DNA of 13,944 bases, from the NCBI GenBank assembly GCA_012719335.1, contig JAAYAO010000102.1, forward strand, positions 1-13,944, in the 5' to 3' direction. The notes under the pieces are model-generated. The model had not been told where the DNA came from, did not search any database, and was given only the letters and a program-made list of their open reading frames with translations. This document shows, piece by piece, positions 7,447 through 13,944 of this stretch (its first letter is position 1; every line of letters begins with the position of its first letter). Source of the stretch: Propionibacterium sp. Its GTDB lineage: Bacteria > Actinomycetota > Actinomycetes > Propionibacteriales > Propionibacteriaceae. A program made the translations under genes and the position numbers.

Positions 7447-8148
7447 GTGTGGATTGCATCTTTTCCAGCCGGACCGTGGCAGACGAACTGTTATCTGCTG
7501 GCCGCCGAACCGGGCGCCGACTGCATCATCATCGACCCCGGAATGACTGCCCTGCAAACGATCGAGAAGACCGTCGCGGAGCACGAGTTGACCCCGGTCG
7601 CGGTGCTGCTCACCCACGGGCACATTGATCACTTGGCGGACGCCGAGCCGGTGTGTACCCGCTACGACATCCCGCTGTGGATCGCCGCGGAGGACCGGCA
7701 CCTGCTCAGCGACCCCACCGCGGGCTTCGGTTCGGCACGCGACCTGTTGGCCCAGTTCGGTATCGAACGCGACTTCGTCGAACCCGAGGTGGTGCACGAA
7801 CTCGTCGATGGGCAGCCGATCGCGGTGGCCGACCTGAAGGTGCAGGTGCAGGCCGCCCCGGGGCACACCCCCGGCTGCATGCTGCTCAGCGTCGACTGGC
7901 CCGCCGACCAGCAGCCCGAGGGGATGACCGTGTCGCAGGCGATCTTCACCGGTGACGTGTTGTTCGCCGGCTCCATCGGCCGCACCGATTTACCCGGTGG
8001 AGACCAGTCGGTGATGGATGAAACACTGCGCACCGTGGTGGCTCACCTCGACCCGAATGCGGTGATCCTGCCCGGACACGGCCCCCAGTCGACGATTGCC
8101 CGTGAGCTGGCCACGAACCCGTACCTGCAGAACATCGAAAGGCCGTGA
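7447..8148 (+). CDS. MBL-fold metallo-hydrolase, glyoxalase II-like
   Basis: Predicted dinuclear metal hydrolase of 233 residues. The N-terminus WIASFPAGPWQTNCYLL matches the actinobacterial family next to hisS (M. tuberculosis Rv2581c begins at the same point). Metal ligands are visible: HGHIDH (57-62, the HxHxDH motif), His140 in APGHTPG, Asp170 in FTGDVLF and His211 in LPGHG. The family is annotated as hydroxyacylglutathione hydrolase-like, but Actinobacteria generally lack glutathione, so the true substrate is uncertain and may be another thioester. The GTG start is chosen from the ribosome binding site AAGGTGG and family alignment. The stop TGA (8146-8148) overlaps the hisS ATG by one base, so the two are co-translated. 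The promoter probably lies inside the 5' end of the DUF349 gene. Confidence 0.92.
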   Translation: MWIASFPAGPWQTNCYLLAAEPGADCIIIDPGMTALQTIEKTVAEHELTPVAVLLTHGHIDHLADAEPVCTRYDIPLWIAAEDRHLLSDPTAGFGSARDLLAQFGIERDFVEPEVVHELVDGQPIAVADLKVQVQAAPGHTPGCMLLSVDWPADQQPEGMTVSQAIFTGDVLFAGSIGRTDLPGGDQSVMDETLRTVVAHLDPNAVILPGHGPQSTIARELATNPYLQNIERP

Positions 8149-9482
8149 TGAGCCGCCCCAAGGCCATGTCGGGATACCCCGAGTTCCTACCCGCCGACCG
8201 GATGGTCGAGCAGTACGTCCTGGACGCCCTGCGCGCCACCTTCGAACTCCACGGCTTCGCCCCGATCGAGACCCGGGCGGTCGAACCGCTCGACCAGCTC
8301 GCCCGCAAGGGGGAGATCGACAAGGAGATCTACGTCGTCCGCCGGCTGCACGCCGAGTCGGAGAGCGAGGACGAACTGGGCCTGCACTTCGATCTGACCG
8401 TGCCGTTCGCCCGGTACGTCCTGGAGCACGCCGGACACCTGGCCTTCCCGTTCCGCCGTTACCAGATTCAGAAGGTGTGGCGTGGTGAACGACCCCAGGA
8501 GGGCCGCTACCGCGAGTTCACCCAGGCCGACATCGACATCGTCGGTCAGGATCGTCTCGCCGAGCACCACGACGTGGAGATTCCGCTGGTTGCCCTGGAC
8601 GCCTATCGGCGGCTGCACGTCGACCTGGGCGTGCCCCCGGTGCACCTGCACGTGAACAACCGCAAACTGTCCGAGGGCTGCTACCGCGGGCTCGGTATCG
8701 AGCAACCGGCCGGAGTGCTGCAACGGGTCGACAAGTACGACAAGATCGGCCCCGACGCGGTCACCGACCTGTTGGTGGACGAACTGTCGCTGAGCCGAGC
8801 CCAGGCCGAGGCCTGCGTCGCCCTGGCCGGCATCTCGGCCACCGACGAGTCCTTCGTCGAGCGGGTACGGGCCCTCGGGGTGACCCACCCGATGTTGGAC
8901 GAGGGGCTGGAGGCCCTGGCCGCGGTGATGCGCGCCGCCGACCGACAGGCTCCCGGCCGACTGATCGTCGACCTGAAGATCGCCCGCGGTCTGGACTACT
9001 ACACCGGCACCGTCTACGAGACGCTGCTCAGCGGTTCGGAGAAACTCGGTTCGGTCGGCTCGGGCGGCCGCTACGACTCACTGGCCGGCGACGGCAAGGT
9101 GACCTTCCCCGGGGTGGGCTACTCCTTCGGGGTCACCCGCCTGCTGGTGCCGTTGCTGGGCCGCAACAAGCTGCAGGCCTCGCGCAGCGTGCCCAGTTGT
9201 GTGCTGGTGGCGGTCGACTCCGAGGACACCCGCGATCAGGCCCTGGCCGTGGCTCACCGGCTGCGCAGCCGGGGGATCAGCGCCGAAGTCGCCCCCAAGG
9301 CGGACAAGTTCGGCAAGCAGATTCGGTTCGCCGACCGCCGGGGCATCCCCTTCGTCTGGTTCGGGGCCGGGACGGATGATTCGGTCAAGGACATCCGCTC
9401 GGGAGAACAGGTGCCCGCCGACCCCTCGGCCTGGGAACCCCCGGCCGACGATCTGCGGGTGCGGGTCGACGGCAACTTCTGA
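8148..9482 (+). CDS. hisS: Histidine-tRNA ligase (HisRS), archaeal/eukaryotic-like sequence type
   Basis: Class II synthetase that charges tRNA-His with histidine. Of its 444 residues, motif 1 is in the N-terminal 60. DLTVPFARYV (82-91) is the ATP/His pocket strand, and motif 2 is WRGERPQEGRYREFTQADIDIVG (111-133). The histidine signature ARGLDYYTGTVYE is at 279-291, SGGRYDSLAG at 305-314, motif 3 GVGYSFGVTRLL at 322-333, and the anticodon-binding domain at about 348-435. The motif wording (DLTVPFARY, REFxQxDxDIxG, VDKYDKIG) is that of the archaeal/eukaryotic-like branch rather than the LRPEGT and RQxxQxGxEAIG wording of mycobacterial and streptomycete HisRS. ATG 8148 overlaps the MBL stop (TGATG) and has GAAAGG at 8137-8142. 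GTG 8145 is an alternative start. Confidence 0.95.
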   Translation: MSRPKAMSGYPEFLPADRMVEQYVLDALRATFELHGFAPIETRAVEPLDQLARKGEIDKEIYVVRRLHAESESEDELGLHFDLTVPFARYVLEHAGHLAFPFRRYQIQKVWRGERPQEGRYREFTQADIDIVGQDRLAEHHDVEIPLVALDAYRRLHVDLGVPPVHLHVNNRKLSEGCYRGLGIEQPAGVLQRVDKYDKIGPDAVTDLLVDELSLSRAQAEACVALAGISATDESFVERVRALGVTHPMLDEGLEALAAVMRAADRQAPGRLIVDLKIARGLDYYTGTVYETLLSGSEKLGSVGSGGRYDSLAGDGKVTFPGVGYSFGVTRLLVPLLGRNKLQASRSVPSCVLVAVDSEDTRDQALAVAHRLRSRGISAEVAPKADKFGKQIRFADRRGIPFVWFGAGTDDSVKDIRSGEQVPADPSAWEPPADDLRVRVDGNF

Positions 9483-9505
9483 CCCCCGGCCGCGCGCAGC
9501 AGAGG

Positions 9506-10663
9506 TCACAGAGCCCGTCGGCCGCGCCGTGGGGTGGGTGGTTCGTCCTCGTCGGCGAACAGGTCGTCCAGCGAGAAACCGTGCCGGCCGGTGACCACCA
9601 CGTCGTCATCGTCCTCGTCGTCGTCCCACACCACCGGGATGCCCCGGGCGGCGGTGTCGACCACGTCGTCGAAATCGTCCTCGGCGTCGTCATCGGCCGG
9701 GCCCGGTTCGATGATCGCGTGCCGGCCGGTGATCTCGACCTCGTCGTGATCGTCCTCGGCGTCGTCCCACACCACCGGGATGCCGCGGGCGGCGGTGTCG
9801 ACGATGTCGTCGTAGTCGCTGCCGGCCGACGGTTCATCGGTGACCGGGGCCTCGGCGTCCGGCTCCGCGGGTTCCTCGTGCTCGGCGGGCGGCTCGGCCA
9901 CCTCCGCGACCTCGACCTGCTCGGGCACCGGCTCCTCGACGGGCGAATCAGCCGGTTCCTCGACAGGTTTGGCCGCGTCCTCGACCGAGTCATCCTCGAG
10001 CCCGTGCGTTTCTTCGAGTCCGTGCGGTTCCGCGGCCTCGGCTGTGGCTTCCGCAGCCCGGTCGGAGGCCGCTTCGGCCCGGTCGTCCTCGGGCTGCGGC
10101 GCCGTCGCGAGCAGGTCGCTGCGCTGCGGCATGGGCACGATGCCCGGATCACCCGGCAGCAGATCGGCGGTATCGGGGGTGGGTGCGGTCGGGGCGGTGT
10201 CGGTGTCCGGGCCGGCGAAGAAGGCGTGTTGGGCCGCTTCGGTCTCGAGCTCGATGCGCACCTCGGTGGGTGCCGGTTCGGGGCGTTCGGCAAGCTCGTC
10301 GGGGGTGCGGGAGGGCTTGGCCGCGCCCGGGAAGGTGATCAGGTCGAGCACCTCGGGCACCATCAGCAGGGCGCCGACGATCGGCATCAGGCTCAACCAC
10401 CACGGCACCCCGGTGATGAAACCCCACGCACCAACGCCCACCGAGGCCACCAGCATCGACGCCCCGAACACCAACGCCAGACGCCGCCCCAGCGCACTGC
10501 GCGGCGACGAGATCAACCCGATATTGGTCAGCGCGGCCAGCCCCGCCACCACACCGATGGGACGGGCCAGCGCCCACCCCAGTACCGCGGCAGCACCGAA
10601 CACCAGCGCGGCCAACAACGCCGAGGCCATCACCACGATGGTGATCACGCGGGAACGAGGCAT
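9506..10663 (-). CDS. Unrecognised membrane protein with acidic tail and duplicated C-terminal motif
   Basis: I do not recognise this 385-residue protein. The N-terminal 110 residues hold four predicted TM segments (about 6-30, 34-53, 62-83, 88-111). A long low-complexity cytoplasmic-type tail (about 115-280) follows, rich in Glu, Ala, Pro and Asp. The C-terminal 100 residues carry two copies of a unit containing VDTAARGIPVVWDD (288-301 and 335-348), each followed by an Asp/Glu run and TGRH. The end is GFSLDDLFADEDEP and then basic RRGRRAL. Acidic tail with short repeated motif suggests a scaffold or binding site, but no function can be assigned. The gene converges on hisS (23-bp gap) and diverges from the S49 peptidase. 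The ATG at 10663 lacks a Shine-Dalgarno sequence. Long low-complexity tails can hide frame errors, but the frame is uninterrupted. Confidence 0.75.
   Translation of the reverse strand: MPRSRVITIVVMASALLAALVFGAAAVLGWALARPIGVVAGLAALTNIGLISSPRSALGRRLALVFGASMLVASVGVGAWGFITGVPWWLSLMPIVGALLMVPEVLDLITFPGAAKPSRTPDELAERPEPAPTEVRIELETEAAQHAFFAGPDTDTAPTAPTPDTADLLPGDPGIVPMPQRSDLLATAPQPEDDRAEAASDRAAEATAEAAEPHGLEETHGLEDDSVEDAAKPVEEPADSPVEEPVPEQVEVAEVAEPPAEHEEPAEPDAEAPVTDEPSAGSDYDDIVDTAARGIPVVWDDAEDDHDEVEITGRHAIIEPGPADDDAEDDFDDVVDTAARGIPVVWDDDEDDDDVVVTGRHGFSLDDLFADEDEPPTPRRGRRAL
9620..9802 (-). repeat. 42-bp direct repeat inside the membrane protein gene
   Basis: Bases 9620-9661 and 9761-9802 are identical at 41 of 42 positions (one C/G change at the 24th base), 141 bases apart, which equals 47 codons. 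They encode the duplicated VDTAARGIPVVWDD motif. The similarity continues less exactly into the TGRH-coding part (GTGCCGGCCGGTGA at 9581 and 9719), where one unit differs by one codon. The near-identity of DNA argues for a fairly recent duplication or gene conversion. Confidence 0.8.
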
Positions 10664-10670
10664 ACCCAGC

Positions 10671-10676
10671 AGGCTA
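10671..10676 (-). promoter_or_regulatory. Candidate -10 for a leaderless transcript of the membrane protein
   Basis: On the minus strand TAGCCT is followed by 7 bases and then the ATG at 10663. With no Shine-Dalgarno sequence present, this spacing fits a leaderless actinobacterial promoter. No -35 box is evident. Confidence 0.3.
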
Positions 10677-10718
10677 TCGTCCCCGGGTCACCGACACACC
10701 GGCTGACACCCCGCCACC

Positions 10719-10724
10719 TACACT
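10719..10724 (+). promoter_or_regulatory. Candidate -10 for a leaderless transcript of the S49 peptidase
   Basis: TACACT (TANNNT form) stands 6 bases before ATG 10731. No Shine-Dalgarno sequence lies before the ATG, so the transcript may begin at the start codon. CTGACA at 10703-10708 resembles a -35 box, but it is only 10 bases away, too close for normal spacing. Confidence 0.35.
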
Positions 10725-10730
10725 GGCGCC

Positions 10731-12344
10731 ATGCCGAGCCCCTTCACCGCAGTCGTGTCCAAGCTCTCCCGCCGCACCGAACCCGCCCCCGACACCGTGG
10801 TGCTGGAACTGTCCGGTTCATACCCGGCACTCGGCCCACAGAACCCGGTCAAGGCATTGCTGCAACGGGTCGAATCCCTGGAATCGCTGGCCGCGCGGGT
10901 GCGCCGGATCCGGCGTGACGAGGATGTCCGCACCGTGCTGGTGCGGGTCAGCGGCCTGACCTGTGGGTTGGCCGGGGCCCAGGCGATCGCCCGGATGCTG
11001 GCCGAACTCGCCGAGCACAAGCGGGTGCTGGCACACCTGCAATCGGTGACCATGCTGTCGGTGCTGGCCACCGTCGGCGCCACCGAGATCGTCGCACCGC
11101 GCTCGGCCGAGGTGCTGTTGTTCGGGTTCGCCGCCGAGCAGCTCTACCTGGGCAAGTTCCTGCGCACCCACGGGGTGGAGTTCGAGAACCTCCGGATCCG
11201 GGAGTACAAGGCGGCGCTCACCCGGTTCTCCGAGGATCGGATGGACGAACACAACCGGGAACAACTCACCGCCTACCTGAACTCCGTCGAGGCCGAATGG
11301 GTCGACCGGGTCGCCGCGGTCCGCAAGCTGCCGCGCGAGGCCGTCGCGGGCTGGCTCTCGGCCGGCATCGGCTCTGCGGACGCCGCCCGGGAGGCAGGGG
11401 TCTTGCACCGGGTCGCCTATGAGGACGAACTGGTCACCGATGTCACCGACAGCCCCGCGGCCGCGATGGACGTGCTGCTCGACCGGTTGGACGGCCGTGG
11501 CAGGCGTGGTGAGCAACGGGTCGCCGTGGTGCCGGTGCTCGGCACCATCGTGACCGGACGCCCCCAGTCGGTGCCGCTGCCGCCACCGTTCGGGCCCGGC
11601 CCGATGGCCTGGTCGGGAGTGGTCGTCCAAGCTCTGCGACAGGCCAAGGCGGACGAACGCACCGCCGCGATCGTGCTGTACGTGGATTCCGGCGGCGGGT
11701 CCGCGCTCGCCTCCGATCTGATCTGCCGGGAGATCGAAACCTCCACCAAGCCCGTGGTCGCGGTGATGGGGGAGGTCGCCGGCAGCGGCGGCTACTACGT
11801 GCTGGCCAAGGCCGACCGGGTACTGGCCAGCCCCTTCACGATCACCGGCAGCATCGGGGTGGTCACCGGCAAACCGGTGCTGGCCGAGTTCCACCAACGC
11901 CACGGCTTCACCCCCGAATCGGTCGGCCGGGAGCAGGCCCTGCTGAGTTCGACGGCCCGCCGCTTCACCGAGGACCAACGCGCCTGGGTGGAGGACATGA
12001 TGGCCGAGGTGTACGACCAATTCACCACCGTGGTCGCCGAGGGCCGCCGGATGCCGGTCGAACGCGTCGACGAACTCGGCCGCGGCCGGATCTGGAGCGG
12101 ACGCGACGCCCGCGAACTCGGCCTGATCGACGACTACGGCGATCTGGAGTCGGCGATCGCCGAGGCCCGTCGGTTGGGCGGGGTGGACGAGGACGCCCCC
12201 ACCTGGACGCCGACTCCGAAACGGCCCCTGCTGCCCAGCACCGAGGTGGGCCGCTCGGTCGAGGCCGGGCTGCTGGCCCGGCTGTGGCCCTTCGGTGGGG
12301 AACGGGTACTGACCTGGTTGGACGCCCCGATCCGCGTGCACTGA
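10731..12344 (+). CDS. sppA: SppA-like signal peptide peptidase, family S49 (double-domain)
   Basis: Serine-lysine protease of the S49 family, which cleaves signal peptides left in the membrane or related substrates. The 537-residue protein has the two-domain E. coli SppA plan. The N-terminal S49-like domain (about 20-235) carries the general-base lysine in REYKAALTRFSEDRM (Lys160). The C-terminal domain (about 262-480) carries YVDSGGGSA (317-325) and the nucleophile in EVAGSGGYYV (Ser352). The Lys-to-Ser spacing of 192 is close to the 200 in the E. coli enzyme. No N-terminal signal anchor or other TM segment is visible: the protein begins MPSPFTAVVSKLSRRTEPAPDTVVLEL, so it is probably cytosolic or peripheral. 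The start is ATG 10731 with a candidate leaderless -10. aspS follows 78 bases downstream. Confidence 0.9.
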   Translation: MPSPFTAVVSKLSRRTEPAPDTVVLELSGSYPALGPQNPVKALLQRVESLESLAARVRRIRRDEDVRTVLVRVSGLTCGLAGAQAIARMLAELAEHKRVLAHLQSVTMLSVLATVGATEIVAPRSAEVLLFGFAAEQLYLGKFLRTHGVEFENLRIREYKAALTRFSEDRMDEHNREQLTAYLNSVEAEWVDRVAAVRKLPREAVAGWLSAGIGSADAAREAGVLHRVAYEDELVTDVTDSPAAAMDVLLDRLDGRGRRGEQRVAVVPVLGTIVTGRPQSVPLPPPFGPGPMAWSGVVVQALRQAKADERTAAIVLYVDSGGGSALASDLICREIETSTKPVVAVMGEVAGSGGYYVLAKADRVLASPFTITGSIGVVTGKPVLAEFHQRHGFTPESVGREQALLSSTARRFTEDQRAWVEDMMAEVYDQFTTVVAEGRRMPVERVDELGRGRIWSGRDARELGLIDDYGDLESAIAEARRLGGVDEDAPTWTPTPKRPLLPSTEVGRSVEAGLLARLWPFGGERVLTWLDAPIRVH

Positions 12345-12410
12345 TCGGGTGCGTGCCGACGCCCCGGGTGTGGCAAGGTTGGACGGTGGCCATCCGGCCC
12401 GTTCGACTGT

Positions 12411-12417
12411 GGAAGGA
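12411..12417 (+). promoter_or_regulatory. Ribosome binding site of aspS
   Basis: GGAAGGA lies 5 nt before GTG 12423 and fixes the start. The following residues (IRTHQAG) match the usual AspRS beginning. Confidence 0.7.
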
Positions 12418-12422
12418 CAAAC

Positions 12423-13944
12423 GTGATTCGCACCCATCAGGCCGGCACTCTGCGCGCCTCCGATATCGGCAGCACGGTCACCCTCGCGGGCTGGGTTGCC
12501 CGGCGTCGGGACCACGGCGGGGTGGCCTTCCTGGATCTGCGGGATTCCTCGGGCATCGTCCAGGTGGTCGTCCGCGACGAGGTGCTGGCCGCCTCCGGCG
12601 CCCACGACCTGCGCAACGAGTACTGCATCACGGTGACCGGCGTGATCGAGTAGCGGCCCGAGGGCAACGCGAACCCCGATCTGGCCACCGGTGAGATCGA
12701 GGTCACGATCAGCGAGATGGACGTGCTCAACCCGTCCGCCCCGTTGCCCTTCCAGATCGACGAGCGGATCACCGTCGGCGAGGAAGCCCGGCTGAAGTAC
12801 CGCTACCTCGACCTGCGCCGACCCGCCCAGGGTGCCGCCCTGCGGTTGCGTTCGGAGGTGAACCGGGTCGCCCGCGAGGTGCTCGGGGAACACGACTTCG
12901 TCGAGATCGAAACCCCCACCCTGACCCGGTCGACCCCCGAGGGAGCCCGTGACTTCGTGGTGCCCGCGCGACTGTCGCCCGGCTCCTGGTACGCGCTGCC
13001 GCAGAGCCCCCAGTTGTTCAAGCAGTTGCTGATGGTGGCCGGTATGGAGCGCTACTACCAGATCGCGCGCTGCTACCGCGACGAGGACTTCCGGGCCGAC
13101 CGTCAGCCCGAGTTCACCCAGCTCGACGTCGAGATGAGCTTCGTCGACCAGGACGACGTGATCGCCCTCGCCGAAGAACTGATGGTGCGGATCTGGGCCC
13201 TGAAGGGGTATGAGCTGACCGCTCCGTTCCCGCGGATCACCTACCACGAGGCGATGAACCGGTACGGCTCGGACAAGCCCGACCTGCGCTTCGACAACCC
13301 GATCACCGAACTGACCGAACACTTCGCCGACACCCAGTTCCGGGTCTTCCAGGCCGAGTATGTCGGCGCCGTGGTGATGCCCGGTGGCGGGTCGCTGCCG
13401 CGCCGCCAGTTCGACGCCTGGCAGGAATGGGCCAAGCAGCGCGGCGCCAAGGGCCTGGCCTATGTCACCGTCGGTGAGGACGGCGAACTCGGCGGCCCGG
13501 TCGCCAAGAACCTGTCGGACGCCGAACGCTCCGGGCTGGTGGACGCCGCCGGCGCGACGGCCGGGGACGCCATCTTCTTCGCCGCCGGCAAGCGGAAGGC
13601 CTCCCAGGAACTGCTCGGTGCGGCCCGGGTGGAGATCGCCCAGCGCACCGGGATGATCGCCGAGGACGCCTGGGCGTTCTGCTGGGTCGTCGACGCGCCC
13701 CTGTTCGAACCGACCGGTGACGCGGTCGCCGCCGGTGATGTCGCCGTCGGCGCCGGGGCCTGGACCGCGGTACACCACGCCTTCACCTCACCCAAGCCGG
13801 AATCGCTGGACACCTTCGACACCGACCCGGGGTCGGCGCTGGCCTACGCCTACGACATCGTCTGCAACGGCAACGAGATCGGTGGCGGCTCGATCCGTAT
13901 CCACCGTCGCGACATCCAGGAGCGGGTGTTCGCGGTGATGGGCC
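12423..13944 (+). CDS. aspS: Aspartate-tRNA ligase (AspRS), interrupted by an in-frame TAG at codon 77; 3' end outside window
   Basis: AspRS charges tRNA-Asp (and in many bacteria tRNA-Asn) with aspartate. The OB-fold anticodon-binding domain begins at once ([13 protein letters not shown], 21-33). Codon 77 (12651-12653) is TAG, between GVIE and [17 protein letters not shown]. Both flanks align without gap to the family, where this position holds an ordinary residue (Ile in M. tuberculosis). The same frame stays open to the window end, 507 codons in all. It carries motif 1 ([20 protein letters not shown]), the QSPQLFKQ pocket, motif 2 ([23 protein letters not shown] at 223-227), the GAD insertion, and HEIGGGS-like [14 protein letters not shown]. 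About 90 residues lie beyond the window. As written it would give a 76-residue OB-fold fragment, unless the TAG is an error or is read through. Confidence 0.9.
12651..12653 (+). other. In-frame amber codon inside aspS
   Basis: TAG stands in frame with conserved AspRS sequence on both sides, so a base substitution rather than an indel explains it. Single changes from CAG, AAG, GAG, TGG, TCG, TTG, TAC or TAT could give it. The next in-frame ATG (12717) has no good Shine-Dalgarno sequence and would drop the OB-fold domain. Confidence 0.9.

Noticed and set aside
12345..12422. Promoter in the sppA-aspS gap (TTGGAC at 12379)
   Set aside because: No acceptable -10 at 16-19 bases; aspS may share the upstream transcript.
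12600..12700. Frameshift as the cause of the aspS interruption
   Set aside because: The frame is the same before and after the TAG and the conserved residues align without gap, so only a substitution fits.
10818..13778. A 986-codon open frame on the minus strand across sppA and aspS
   Set aside because: It is antisense to two clearly recognised genes, is full of His/Gln/Asp/Arg low-complexity sequence typical of GC-rich antisense frames, and has no family features.

Overview
This is a 13.9 kb, GC-rich chromosomal window with tightly packed genes. The order secD-secF-apt-(channel)-rel ... glyoxalase II-like hydrolase-hisS ... aspS is the arrangement known from Actinobacteria (compare Mycobacterium tuberculosis secD to aspS, Rv2587c to Rv2572c). 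The high GC content, the frequent TGA stops and the DUF349 gene suggest an actinobacterium, perhaps near the Propionibacteriaceae. The family assignment is inference.

Layout. (1) Bases 2-5597, plus strand: the 3' end of secD, secF, apt, a two-TM potassium channel with an RCK domain, and rel, the (p)ppGpp synthetase/hydrolase. The first four are nearly continuous (8-nt overlap, then 1-nt and 3-nt gaps). rel follows after 56 nt with its own strong ribosome binding site and a possible promoter. (2) Bases 5598-5811: a G/T-rich convergent spacer with degenerate repeats and a long hairpin oriented for the rel transcript. (3) Bases 5812-7415, minus strand: a DUF349 coiled-coil protein followed after 5 nt by a small DCC-family thiol-disulfide protein. 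(4) Bases 7447-9482, plus strand: an MBL-fold hydrolase and hisS, with overlapping stop and start. (5) Bases 9506-10663, minus strand: a membrane protein with an acidic tail and a duplicated motif. (6) Bases 10731-12344, plus strand: an SppA-like S49 peptidase. (7) Base 12423 to the window end: aspS, interrupted by an in-frame TAG at codon 77. No gene-free stretch exceeds about 215 bases.

Most of the window is housekeeping: protein export (SecDF), purine salvage (Apt), stringent response (Rel) and two aminoacyl-tRNA synthetases. The points that depart from routine are the amber codon in the otherwise intact, normally essential aspS; a strong internal start at the beginning of the channel's RCK domain, as known for MthK; the placing of that channel between apt and rel; a HisRS of the archaeal/eukaryotic-like sequence type; and the repeat-rich rel terminator region. 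I did not find a convincing new multi-gene system (no defence island, CRISPR array, mobile element or biosynthetic cluster).
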